Below are positions 1-4,703 of a stretch of DNA of 7,106 nucleotides, piece by piece; positions within the stretch are counted from its first letter, which is position 1; the number at the start of each line of letters is the position of its first letter. Under the pieces are notes generated by a model, which was not told the origin of the DNA, did not search any database, and worked only from the letters and a program-made list of their open reading frames with translations. The position numbers and the translations under genes were made by a program. This DNA comes from Ruminococcaceae bacterium UBA1236 (GTDB taxonomy: Bacteria > Bacillota > Clostridia > Oscillospirales > Acutalibacteraceae): assembly GCA_002309055.1 (NCBI GenBank), contig DBWO01000021.1:183-7288 (forward strand), given 5' to 3'.

Positions 1-2
1 TT

Positions 3-47
3 TTGCTTGTGAAGCAGATTACAGAGTCAACCAAATGTTACCTCTGA
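3..47 (+). CDS. Possible C-terminal tail of a gene cut by the left edge
   Basis: One plus-strand frame reads LLVKQITESTKCYL and stops with TGA at 45-47, directly at the base of the hairpin at 47-72. A stop codon sitting right before a terminator stem is what the end of a rightward gene looks like. Only 14 residues are visible, so no family can be named. A second frame is also open but runs through the hairpin to 103, which is less likely. The call rests on position alone and is weak. Confidence 0.2.
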   Translation: MLVKQITESTKCYL

Positions 48-79
48 AGAGCAGGTCAAAAGACCTGCTCTTTATCTTT
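47..79 (+). terminator. Rho-independent terminator
   Basis: AAGAGCAGGTC (47-57) and GACCTGCTCTT (62-72) form a perfect 11-bp stem with an AAAA loop. It is followed on the plus strand by the T-rich run TTTATCTTT. It most likely ends transcription entering from the left. On the minus strand the stem has no T-tract after it, so it would be a poor terminator for leftward transcription through the cupin remnant. Confidence 0.75.
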
Positions 80-170
80 ACGCATATACTATCAGCGCAA
101 TGATATCAACAGTTTCGTCCGTATGGTTTGCTATTGAATGTGCTTTATCCGTCTGTCGGCTGCATATTTC
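78..170 (-). pseudogene. 3' remnant of a second cupin gene
   Basis: Reading leftward from about 170 to the TAA stop at 78-80, the last 21 codons encode exactly the same residues as positions 95-115 of the intact cupin at 1265-1612 (AHSIANHT... to ...IALIVYA). Over these 21 codons plus stop (66 bases) I count 8 differences, all in third positions. Before that point the similarity decays: ICPAETAHS in the intact protein corresponds to ICSRQTDKAHS here, two residues longer and without the cupin motif-2 proline. There is no start codon, and the frame hits a stop at 225-227. The piece also lies downstream of the terminator of the 228-1169 gene, so it is probably not expressed. The silent-only divergence shows that the source gene was under protein-level selection, so this is not a fresh copy of the neighbour. 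Confidence 0.75.
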
Positions 171-175
171 CGCGC

Positions 176-206
176 AAAAAGCGAGGAGCCTCAAGGGCTC
201 CCCGCT
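176..206 (-). terminator. Rho-independent terminator of the 228-1169 gene
   Basis: On the minus strand AGCGGGGAGCC (206-196) pairs with GGCTCCTCGCT (190-180) as an 11-bp stem with one G-U pair and a 5-base loop, followed by TTTTT (180-176). It begins 21 bases after the stop codon of the secreted-protein gene and is a textbook terminator for it. Confidence 0.9.
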
Positions 207-227
207 GACAGTGTGTTTTATCGTTTA

Positions 228-1169
228 TCAGCCGAGTCTGCTGATGATTAAGCTGATAAATCCGCTTACGAAGTTTGTGATGTCAATTGCCAATGCCGGG
301 GCTTTCTTTACTGCGCCTTCGCCCGCGCTAACCGACTTGATTTCAAATGGAATTTCCTTTGAAAGTCTGAAGTCTTCGCCGCCGTTTTCGTCATAGAGCA
401 CGATATCTTTGATGTCGCTGCCTGCATAGGTAATCTCAAAGCTGTCATAGATGTATTCCATGCACAGGTCAAGTTCTTCCTGTGTAAGGTCCGAACCTGC
501 GGCCTTTAAAACAGGCAGAAGCGCACCGGCTTTGTTAGCGGCAACAAGGATATCCTTTATTTCTTTGTCGGTTTTATCTTTGATGTCATAGCCTGCCTCG
601 GCCATAGCCGCCTGAATTACCTCTTCGCTTGCGCCCGAAGCGGAGGCGAGCAGAGCGACAGCGGAAACAGAGAATTTTTCAACCGTGTCGGTGATGCTGT
701 CGGCAACCAGAGCGCCGGTGAAGGGGCTGTCTGCAAGCTTGATAATGCTCTTGAAAATGTCGGTAATTTCTGCAAGCTGATCCTCGGGAATTGAAATAAT
801 GTCTTCGCCCATTATATTTTTTGCAATATCATTTGCGTTGACCTTGAAAATCCAGAGATAAGCCGCGAGATCTTTGCCGTCATAAATTACGTCTGCCGAA
901 AGAAAGCTGAAATTGACGTGAGCGCTTGCGTTGATATCAAGAGCATCCTTGTCGTTGAGCTTTGCCGAAATGGCAATGTCGCTCACATTCAGCGGATCCT
1001 GATTGATATCGCCGATTTTTATGCTCAGGGCCTTTTCAGAGGCGAATTTTTTGAAGAATGCGCCTGTTTTGGTTTCATTGAAGCTTACAGCGCCTGCCGA
1101 AAACGCCATAAGGAATATGATTGAGAGTGTAAGGACGAATGAAATTGATTTTAATGCTGCTTTTTTCAT
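228..1169 (-). CDS. Exported protein of unknown function, 313 aa
   Basis: I do not recognise a family. The N-terminus is a classic Sec signal peptide: basic start (MKKAALK), hydrophobic core at about residues 9-23, and an AGA motif at 25-27 predicting cleavage before V28. There is no lipobox cysteine and no LPxTG or choline-binding repeat. The mature part is acidic and mixed in structure: an alternating polar/hydrophobic region at about 45-110, an alanine-rich helical middle (about 150-225), then a segment rich in D, E and K. The last 20 residues (IDITNFVSGFISLIISRLG) are hydrophobic or amphipathic and could lie on or in a membrane. The start is set by AAGGAGGT at 1184-1177, 7 bases before the ATG. 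The gene has its own promoter upstream and a strong terminator downstream, so it is probably monocistronic. Being an ORF with signal peptide, RBS, promoter and terminator makes it a real gene; its function is unknown. Confidence 0.88.
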   Translation of the reverse strand: MKKAALKSISFVLTLSIIFLMAFSAGAVSFNETKTGAFFKKFASEKALSIKIGDINQDPLNVSDIAISAKLNDKDALDINASAHVNFSFLSADVIYDGKDLAAYLWIFKVNANDIAKNIMGEDIISIPEDQLAEITDIFKSIIKLADSPFTGALVADSITDTVEKFSVSAVALLASASGASEEVIQAAMAEAGYDIKDKTDKEIKDILVAANKAGALLPVLKAAGSDLTQEELDLCMEYIYDSFEITYAGSDIKDIVLYDENGGEDFRLSKEIPFEIKSVSAGEGAVKKAPALAIDITNFVSGFISLIISRLG

Positions 1170-1190
1170 AATGCATACCTCCTTGATTTA

Positions 1191-1219
1191 ATTATTATTC
1201 CGAATTCTCATTATGTCAA
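1191..1219 (-). promoter_or_regulatory. Sigma-A-type promoter of the secreted-protein gene
   Basis: On the minus strand a perfect TTGACA (-35, 1219-1214) is separated by 17 bases from AATAAT (-10, 1196-1191). It lies between the cupin stop and the secreted-protein start. The expected transcription start falls near 1184, almost on the Shine-Dalgarno sequence, so the 5' leader would be only about 15 bases. Confidence 0.7.
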
Positions 1220-1264
1220 CAGCCGCGTAAAGGACCTATTCACTACACAGCGCGATTTTTTGCG

Positions 1265-1612
1265 CTACGCATAAACTATCAGCGCGATGATATCAACGGT
1301 TTCATCTGTATGGTTGGCTATTGAATGCGCTGTTTCAGCGGGGCATATAAGCACATCGCCGGGCTTTGCCTCAACAAGGGTTCCGCCGTCATTGTATGTA
1401 GGGCATCCGTGCTCCACAATGAATATCTCGCTGTCTCCCTCGTGAACATGCTCTCCTATTGAGCAACCGGGCTCGAGAGTGATTCTCGCAAAAAGGCGGC
1501 CTTTGCCGAGAAGTTCTTCCTTGCCGACGAAGTTGGTTATTTTTACCGTTCCGTCGCCGCCGCGCATATTGACTCTGTCTTCTCTTATGCAGTCATTAGA
1601 TTTTATTACCAT
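1265..1612 (-). CDS. Small single-domain cupin protein, 115 aa
   Basis: This is a complete single cupin barrel. Motif 1 is G49-x5-H55-V-H57-x4-E62-x6-G69, and motif 2 is G85-x5-P91-A-E93-x2-H96-x3-N100. The usual metal ligands H55, H57, E62 and H96 are all present, so it probably binds a divalent metal. Single cupins of this size include sugar- or small-molecule-binding proteins, isomerases and dioxygenases; the sequence does not choose among them. There is no signal peptide, so it acts in the cytoplasm. The start is supported by GGAG at 1624-1621, 8 bases upstream. It is transcribed leftward from the control region shared with the AbrB-ABC operon. I see no convincing terminator between it and the next leftward gene, which nevertheless has its own promoter. 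A broken paralogue of its 3' end lies at 78-170. Confidence 0.9.
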   Translation of the reverse strand: MVIKSNDCIREDRVNMRGGDGTVKITNFVGKEELLGKGRLFARITLEPGCSIGEHVHEGDSEIFIVEHGCPTYNDGGTLVEAKPGDVLICPAETAHSIANHTDETVDIIALIVYA

Positions 1613-1613
1613 A

Positions 1614-1626
1614 TTATCATCTCCGT
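1614..1626 (-). repeat. 13-bp direct repeat over the cupin ribosome binding site (copy 1)
   Basis: ACGGAGATGATAA (minus strand) contains the GGAG of the cupin Shine-Dalgarno. The same 13 bases recur at 1677-1689, 63 bases upstream, and looser similarity continues on the start-codon side (ATAATATGGTAATAAA here, ATAAAATATAATAAAG there). It may be a local duplication of the translation start region or the 5' scrap of a lost paralogue. Confidence 0.5.
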
Positions 1627-1643
1627 TATTTATTGTGAAAAAT

Positions 1644-1658
1644 ACGGGAACTGCCCGT
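1644..1658 (-). other. Small hairpin in the cupin leader
   Basis: On the minus strand ACGGG (1658-1654) pairs with CCCGT (1648-1644) around a 5-base loop and is followed by ATTTTT. It would lie in the cupin 5' leader, between the predicted promoter and the ribosome binding site. With only five base pairs it is a weak candidate for an attenuator and may be chance. Confidence 0.25.
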
Positions 1659-1673
1659 TCATCACTTTATTAT

Positions 1674-1702
1674 ATTTTATCATCTCCGTCAGCCTATTTC
1701 AA
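1674..1702 (-). promoter_or_regulatory. Predicted promoter of the cupin gene
   Basis: On the minus strand TTGAAA (1702-1697) is followed after 17 bases by TAAAAT (1679-1674). Transcription would start near 1667, giving a leader of about 55 bases. A closer-to-consensus TATAAT at 1674-1669 sits 22 bases from the same -35, which is too far. The spacer contains the second copy of the 13-bp repeat (1677-1689). Confidence 0.5.
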
Positions 1703-1708
1703 TTGAAA
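1697..1708. promoter_or_regulatory. 12-bp palindrome, possible operator
   Basis: TTTCAATTGAAA is a perfect palindrome in the divergent region between the cupin and the AbrB operon. Its left half is the -35 element of the predicted cupin promoter, so a protein bound here would block cupin transcription. AT-rich 12-bp palindromes also occur by chance, and no specific regulator can be named. Confidence 0.3.
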
Positions 1709-1744
1709 ATATATTTTTTCCGTTATGTTTCGGTCCGGTTTATA

Positions 1745-1773
1745 TTGACATTCCGGAAAAACGGTGGTATGAT
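1745..1773 (+). promoter_or_regulatory. Sigma-A-type promoter of the AbrB-ABC operon
   Basis: A perfect TTGACA (1745-1750) and TATGAT (1768-1773) are separated by exactly 17 bases. The transcription start would be near 1780, with a leader of about 28 bases to the ATG at 1808. The spacer opens with the palindrome TTCCGGAA (1751-1758), which could be an operator for the first gene product; this is inference, as AbrB-type sites have little consensus. Confidence 0.8.
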
Positions 1774-1793
1774 TTGTATAACAAAACATACTA

Positions 1794-1800
1794 AGGAGGG
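1794..1800 (+). promoter_or_regulatory. Ribosome binding site fixing the start of the AbrB gene
   Basis: AGGAGGG lies 7 bases before the ATG at 1808. The same frame is open back to a TTG at 1703, but that longer start has no ribosome binding site and would place coding sequence over the promoter. The short 77-residue form is therefore the real one. Confidence 0.85.
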
Positions 1801-1807
1801 CTTCCTT

Positions 1808-2041
1808 ATGAAAAAACCTGCTACGCCCGACGGAAAATTCGCCTGGAGCGTCACGGTCGGCACAAAGGGTCAGATCGTTATACCGAAAGAGGCGAGAGAC
1901 CTGTTTGACATTAACCCGGGCGACACAATTCTTTTGCTCGGCGACAGAAAACGAGGCATCGCCATCCCGCCCAAATCAACTTTTACAACACTTTTCGGCC
2001 ATATCTTCGGCGCCGGCAATTCTGCGGAAGGAGATGACTGA
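1808..2041 (+). CDS. AbrB/MazE/SpoVT-type DNA-binding protein, 77 aa
   Basis: The signature is VGTKGQIVIPKEARDLFDI at residues 17-35, followed by NPGDTILLLGD (36-46). This is the swapped-hairpin beta-barrel DNA-binding fold of AbrB, SpoVT and MazE. These proteins act as dimers or tetramers and usually repress their own and nearby promoters. No toxin gene follows, so a MazE antitoxin role is unlikely; instead the stop codon is one base from the start of an ABC ATPase gene. By position it is the local regulator of the exporter, filling the place held by a GntR-type protein (YtrA) in many related operons. Beyond the fold there is a tail of about 24 residues (54-77, ending GNSAEGDD) without a recognised domain. 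The target site and inducing signal cannot be read from the sequence. Confidence 0.88.
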   Translation: MKKPATPDGKFAWSVTVGTKGQIVIPKEARDLFDINPGDTILLLGDRKRGIAIPPKSTFTTLFGHIFGAGNSAEGDD

Positions 2042-2042
2042 A

Positions 2043-2783
2043 ATGGCTGTGCTTGAAGTTCAGGGGCTCTGTAAACGCTATCCGGGCTTTTTGCTTGATA
2101 ACATCTCCTTTTCGCTCGAAAGCGGCAGAATAATGGGGCTTATCGGCAGAAACGGCGCGGGTAAAACCACTACTCTTAAATCAATTTTCAATCTTGTTCA
2201 TCCCGACGGCGGCAAAATCCGGATTTTCGGTCTTGATATGCCTCAAGATGAACGTGAAATCAAGCAGCGGATAGGTTACGCCGGCGGCGCGGTTGACTAC
2301 TATAAAAAGAAAAAACTTCGGGATATATCCGCAGTCACGGGCACTTTTTATTCCGGATGGGATGACGCCGCATATCATAGATATCTGGATGCCTTTTCGC
2401 TTGACGAAAACAAAACTCCCTCCGAGCTTTCGGAAGGTATGCGTGTTAAATTCAGCCTGACTCTCGCTCTTTCACACGGCGCGGAGCTGCTTATTCTTGA
2501 CGAGCCTACAAGCGGGCTTGACCCCGTTTCACGCGCGGAACTGCTTGATACGTTCCTCTTTCTCAAGGACAGGGGAGTGAGCATTCTCTTTTCCACTCAC
2601 ATCACGACCGACCTTGAAAAATGCGCCGATGACATCACCTATATCGCCGGCGGCAAATTAATTGATTCAAAGCCGCTCAACGCATTTATGAGTGAAAACG
2701 CGCAGGCGGGTCACGGCGATTCGCTTGAGGATATTATGGTTTATTATGAAAAGGAGTCGCTTTATGAAAAACTTGCTGATTAA
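2043..2783 (+). CDS. ABC transporter ATP-binding protein (YtrB/BcrA-like), 246 aa
   Basis: This is the ATPase subunit of an ABC-2-type exporter and powers the membrane protein encoded next. Visible motifs are Walker A GRNGAGKT (35-42), signature LSEGM (129-133), Walker B LLILDE (149-154), D-loop SGLD (157-160) and switch histidine H186 in STH. The signature differs from classic LSGGQ; LS-x-GM is common in the YtrB/BcrA branch. The Q-loop region (IGYAGGAVDYY, 77-87) has no glutamine at the expected place, and it is followed by FYSGWDDAAY (102-111), the FY..WD stretch typical of the same branch. AAGGAG at 2028-2033 is 9 bases before the chosen ATG. An ATG at 2034 touches the ribosome binding site and is rejected. 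The 3' end overlaps the permease gene by 20 bases, indicating translational coupling. The substrate is unknown; relatives export peptides or antibiotics or respond to cell-wall stress. Confidence 0.93.
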   Translation: MAVLEVQGLCKRYPGFLLDNISFSLESGRIMGLIGRNGAGKTTTLKSIFNLVHPDGGKIRIFGLDMPQDEREIKQRIGYAGGAVDYYKKKKLRDISAVTGTFYSGWDDAAYHRYLDAFSLDENKTPSELSEGMRVKFSLTLALSHGAELLILDEPTSGLDPVSRAELLDTFLFLKDRGVSILFSTHITTDLEKCADDITYIAGGKLIDSKPLNAFMSENAQAGHGDSLEDIMVYYEKESLYEKLAD

Positions 2784-3417
2784 AGAACTGCGGCTCGCTT
2801 CGTCGCCGCTTTCCTATATTTTCCTTGTCGCGGGCCTGATGACAATGCTTCCCGGCTATCCTATTCTTGTGAGCGCATTTTTTATCTGCTTCGGCATTTT
2901 CCATTCCTTCCAGTTTTCCCGAGAGGCAAATGATACGCTCTATTCCGTTTTGCTGCCGATAAAGAAAAGCGATTTCGTTAAAGCAAAGTATATGTTTACC
3001 TGCGCGATACAGCTTATCGGTTTCCTGATTTGCTCGGCTCTCACGGCGGTGCGTATGACAGCGCTCTCCGGCGCGGCGCCTTATGCCAATAACGCGCTGA
3101 TGAACGCTACACCCGTTTTTCTCGCTTTTGTGCTTCTGGTTTTCTCGGCGTTCAATCTGCTGTTTGTCGGCGGATTTTTCAAAACGGCATACAAAATCGG
3201 AATGCCTTTTCTCTCTTTCGGAATAGCGGTGTTTATTCTCATCGCTGCAGCGGAAGCCCTGCCGCATATTCCCGGGCTCGAATTCCTTCATTCGCCGGCC
3301 GGCGAAAAGCCGGGCGTGCAGTTTGCCGCCCTCGCCGCCGCCGCGGTCATTTACTGCGTTGTCACCTTACTTGCCTGCAAAAAAGCTCAGCGCAGATTTG
3401 AAAAAATTGACCTGTAA
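2764..3417 (+). CDS. ABC-2 transporter permease, six membrane helices, 217 aa
   Basis: This is the membrane partner of the preceding ATPase. About six hydrophobic segments are visible, near residues 16-30, 34-50, 77-98, 116-137, 145-163 and 185-205. Between helices 2 and 3 lies the cytoplasmic stretch NDTLYSVLLPIKKSDFVKAK (56-75). This matches the L-P-hydrophobic-basic-K-x-(E/D)-hydrophobic-V-x-(A/S)-K-Y pattern of the ABC2_membrane_5 permease family, where it is likely to contact the ATPase. The tail ends in a basic cytoplasmic segment (CKKAQRRFEKIDL). AAGGAG at 2751-2756 is 7 bases before the ATG at 2764, so longer in-frame starts are rejected. It is the last gene of the operon. Substrate unknown. 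Confidence 0.9.
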   Translation: MKNLLIKELRLASSPLSYIFLVAGLMTMLPGYPILVSAFFICFGIFHSFQFSREANDTLYSVLLPIKKSDFVKAKYMFTCAIQLIGFLICSALTAVRMTALSGAAPYANNALMNATPVFLAFVLLVFSAFNLLFVGGFFKTAYKIGMPFLSFGIAVFILIAAAEALPHIPGLEFLHSPAGEKPGVQFAALAAAAVIYCVVTLLACKKAQRRFEKIDL

Positions 3418-3462
3418 AACCGCTTGTTGTATTCAGAAAAACATGTTTTCAGGTTTTTACAG
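3412..3462 (+). repeat. Imperfect inverted repeat after the permease gene
   Basis: CTGTAAAACC (3412-3421), which includes the permease stop codon, can pair with GGTTTTTACAG (3452-3462) with one bulged base. Inside it, GAAAA (3436-3440) and TTTTC (3446-3450) form a small second stem. This could be a structured 3' end, but the A/T-rich arms make chance pairing plausible. Confidence 0.3.
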
Positions 3463-3478
3463 CAGTTTATGTGAAAGC

Positions 3479-3513
3479 AAAAATCCCCATCTTCGTGATG
3501 GGGATGATTTTTA
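3479..3513. terminator. Bidirectional terminator between convergent operons
   Basis: ATCCCCATC (3483-3491) and GATGGGGAT (3497-3505) form a perfect 9-bp stem with a TTCGT loop. On the minus strand the stem runs straight into TTTTT (3483-3479). On the plus strand GATTTTTATT follows. It can therefore end both the rightward ABC operon and the leftward S component-YwlG operon, whose stop codon lies at its edge. Confidence 0.9.
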
Positions 3514-4047
3514 TTCGTAAAAAGCTCTTTCGCCGCCGATATATTTCGGTCTTGTTCTAGCGGCGTTGACGAACGCCTCGCCGATTTTGTTGTTCACAAG
3601 TCTAACGGGCACGGCAACTCTTTTGAGGTGCATGCCGATGAGCGTATTGCCTATGTCAAGGCCCGCGTCGGCTTTGATTTCCTCCACCATAACCGGTTCC
3701 TTAAAGCGGTGATAAACCTCGGTGCCGAATGAACCGCCGGCGTGCGGGTGAGGCACCACGCAAACCTGCTCAAAGCCGTATTTATCGGCGATTTCCTTCT
3801 CTACCACAAGCGCTCTGTTCAGGTGCTCGCAGCACTGAGCGGCAAAGTGAATGCCTCTTTCTTCAAATACGGGCATTATGCCGTCAACTATCAGACCCGC
3901 GACCTCAACTTTGCCGTCCGAGCCGATTCTTTCGCCGCAGACCTCGCTTGTAGAGCAGCCGATAACCACGAGCTCGCCGCCTTTGAGCCCTGCTTTTTCA
4001 ATCAGTTCAAGCGCCGCTTCGCGCGACTGTGCTGTTATCTTATCCAT
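3511..4047 (-). CDS. ywlG: UPF0340/YwlG family protein (DUF436), 178 aa
   Basis: The sequence closely fits the UPF0340 (YwlG, DUF436) family of Firmicutes. It carries GCSTSEV (30-36), QCCEHLNRAL (71-80), ADAGLDIG (126-133), IGMHLKRVAVPVR (137-149) and ARTRPKYIGG near the end. Length matches the family. Its biochemical function is not established. The conserved Cys, His and Glu residues in GCSTSE and QCCEH suggest an active or binding site, which is inference. There is no signal peptide or membrane segment, so it is cytoplasmic. It lies 24 bases downstream of the ECF S component gene and almost certainly shares its transcript, suggesting that it handles or senses the imported compound or a related cofactor. 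A longer in-frame ATG at 4065 (adding MKRGII) exists but has no ribosome binding site. Confidence 0.93.
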   Translation of the reverse strand: MDKITAQSREAALELIEKAGLKGGELVVIGCSTSEVCGERIGSDGKVEVAGLIVDGIMPVFEERGIHFAAQCCEHLNRALVVEKEIADKYGFEQVCVVPHPHAGGSFGTEVYHRFKEPVMVEEIKADAGLDIGNTLIGMHLKRVAVPVRLVNNKIGEAFVNAARTRPKYIGGERAFYE

Positions 4048-4054
4048 AATGATT

Positions 4055-4059
4055 CCTCT
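4055..4059 (-). promoter_or_regulatory. Ribosome binding site fixing the start of the YwlG gene
   Basis: AGAGG (minus strand) lies 7 bases before the ATG at 4047-4045. The alternative ATG at 4065-4063 has no purine-rich site before it and would place this ribosome binding site inside the coding region. Confidence 0.75.
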
Positions 4060-4071
4060 TTTCATTATTGT

Positions 4072-4596
4072 TCAGTTTTTGTCGGGATTAAGTTTTTCAA
4101 TCAGCTTTGCTTTGCCGAGCGCGGCAAGAATGAGCACCGCGAGCAGAGCGGAGACCGCCCCCTGCAGGTAGTTAAAGCCGAGGTTTCCGAGCGCGGACAG
4201 CTTGTATCCGAGCGCGAAATATTCATAAAGGAAATAGAGCGGAGGCATTACTGCTTCGGCGCATATTGACGCGATTACATAAGAAATATATCTGCGCTTT
4301 CCGAGCTTTTTTGCGGTGAAAAAAGCTATTACCGCGACAACTCCTTTTATAACGGCGGTTGCGGGGATATAAAATGCGTAGCCGAGCGCAAGGTCGCAGA
4401 TTGAGCTGCCGAGCGCAGCGGCAATTCCGCCGTAAACGGGCCCGAGCAGAATTCCCGCGAGAATGCAGAAAGCGTCCGATATGTTAAGATATCCGTTCCC
4501 TCCCGGAACAGGCAGGTGTATCAGCAGCGCGCTCGCGCATATCATCGCCGCAATCAGAGAGGCGAGTATTAACTTGTTAAGTTTTTTGTAGTTCAT
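4072..4596 (-). CDS. ECF transporter S component (vitamin-type substrate-binding subunit), 174 aa
   Basis: This is a small integral membrane protein with about five or six hydrophobic segments (near residues 8-28, 42-62, 64-79, 80-96, 104-126 and 141-160). The motif GYLNISDAFCILAGILLGPV (35-54), then GGIAAALGSSICDL and IPATAVIKG, is characteristic of S components of energy-coupling factor transporters (the ECF-type riboflavin/vitamin family). They bind a vitamin or precursor and dock on a shared EcfA-EcfA'-EcfT module, not encoded here. The small-residue pattern ASLIAAM in helix 1 (12-18) fits the docking face. The substrate cannot be read from sequence. Context (MocR regulator, NAD salvage genes) makes vitamin B6 or niacin the leading guesses. 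ATG 4596 is preferred over GTG 4605 because AGGTGA at 4607-4602 precedes it. First gene of an operon with YwlG; the leader is too short for a riboswitch. Confidence 0.88.
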   Translation of the reverse strand: MNYKKLNKLILASLIAAMICASALLIHLPVPGGNGYLNISDAFCILAGILLGPVYGGIAAALGSSICDLALGYAFYIPATAVIKGVVAVIAFFTAKKLGKRRYISYVIASICAEAVMPPLYFLYEYFALGYKLSALGNLGFNYLQGAVSALLAVLILAALGKAKLIEKLNPDKN

Positions 4597-4601
4597 GTAA
4601 A

Positions 4602-4607
4602 TCACCT
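4602..4607 (-). promoter_or_regulatory. Ribosome binding site fixing the S component start
   Basis: AGGTGA (minus strand) sits 5 bases before the ATG at 4596-4594. The upstream GTG at 4605-4603 lies inside this site and so is unlikely to be the start. Confidence 0.7.
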
Positions 4608-4608
4608 G

Positions 4609-4637
4609 TTGATTTTTGCGTTTTGAATGATTATAAT
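4609..4637 (+). promoter_or_regulatory. Predicted rightward promoter of the MocR-pncA-nadE operon
   Basis: TTGATT (4609-4614) and a perfect TATAAT (4632-4637) are 17 bases apart. Transcription would start near 4644, at the edge of the GGCATT/AATGCC repeats, leaving a leader of about 60 bases. Its -10 box overlaps that of the leftward promoter. Confidence 0.65.
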
Positions 4638-4657
4638 GATAATTGGCATTATTTCAA
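4630..4657 (-). promoter_or_regulatory. Predicted leftward promoter of the S component-YwlG operon
   Basis: On the minus strand TTGAAA (4657-4652) and a perfect TATAAT (4635-4630) are 16 bases apart. Together with the rightward -10 this makes the palindrome ATTATAAT at 4630-4637, so polymerase cannot occupy both promoters at once. The -35 lies within the inverted repeat at 4645-4661. Confidence 0.65.
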
Positions 4658-4686
4658 TGCCCAAATTGCTTCTGTGTTCTAATGCC
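4645..4686. promoter_or_regulatory. Candidate MocR operator: inverted plus direct AATGCC repeats
   Basis: GGCATT (4645-4650) and AATGCC (4656-4661) form a perfect inverted repeat with an 11-bp offset, about one helical turn. A further AATGCC occurs at 4681-4686, with matching flanks (CAAATTG after one copy, AGATTG after the other). A weaker AATGCT spans the MocR start codon (4703-4708). MocR/GabR/PdxR regulators typically bind combinations of direct and inverted repeats just upstream of their own gene. Binding here would cover the leftward -35 and the rightward transcription start. The repeats are directly visible; the binding protein is inferred. Confidence 0.5.
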
Positions 4687-4703
4687 AGATTGAGGGAAAG
4701 TCA

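Noticed and set aside
1..47. tRNA or small RNA 3' end at the left edge
   Set aside because: There is no CCA end, T-loop sequence or cloverleaf pairing in the visible bases. A gene tail before a terminator explains it better.
1249..1266. AGCGC...GCGCT hairpin at the cupin stop codon as a terminator
   Set aside because: The stem is only 5 bp with the T-run inside the loop, so it does not have terminator architecture on either strand.
1703..1807. N-terminal extension of the AbrB gene from a TTG start at 1703
   Set aside because: It would translate through the TTGACA/TATGAT promoter, has no ribosome binding site, and the ATG at 1808 has an excellent one.
1808..2041. Antitoxin of a toxin-antitoxin pair
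   Set aside because: The fold is shared with MazE, but the next gene is an ABC ATPase and no small toxin-like ORF is adjacent.
2734..3291. Long open frame antisense to the permease (185 codons)
   Set aside because: Composition is low-hydrophobicity, rich in K, R, E and H, with no RBS. It mirrors the codon bias of the real permease gene on the other strand.
3742..4269. Plus-strand open frame opposite YwlG and the S component
   Set aside because: It spans two genes with clear family matches on the minus strand, has no ribosome binding site, and has no recognisable domain.
4597..4703. Riboswitch (TPP, FMN or similar) upstream of the vitamin S component
   Set aside because: The predicted leftward leader is about 27 bases, too short for any known vitamin riboswitch, and no conserved riboswitch core is visible.
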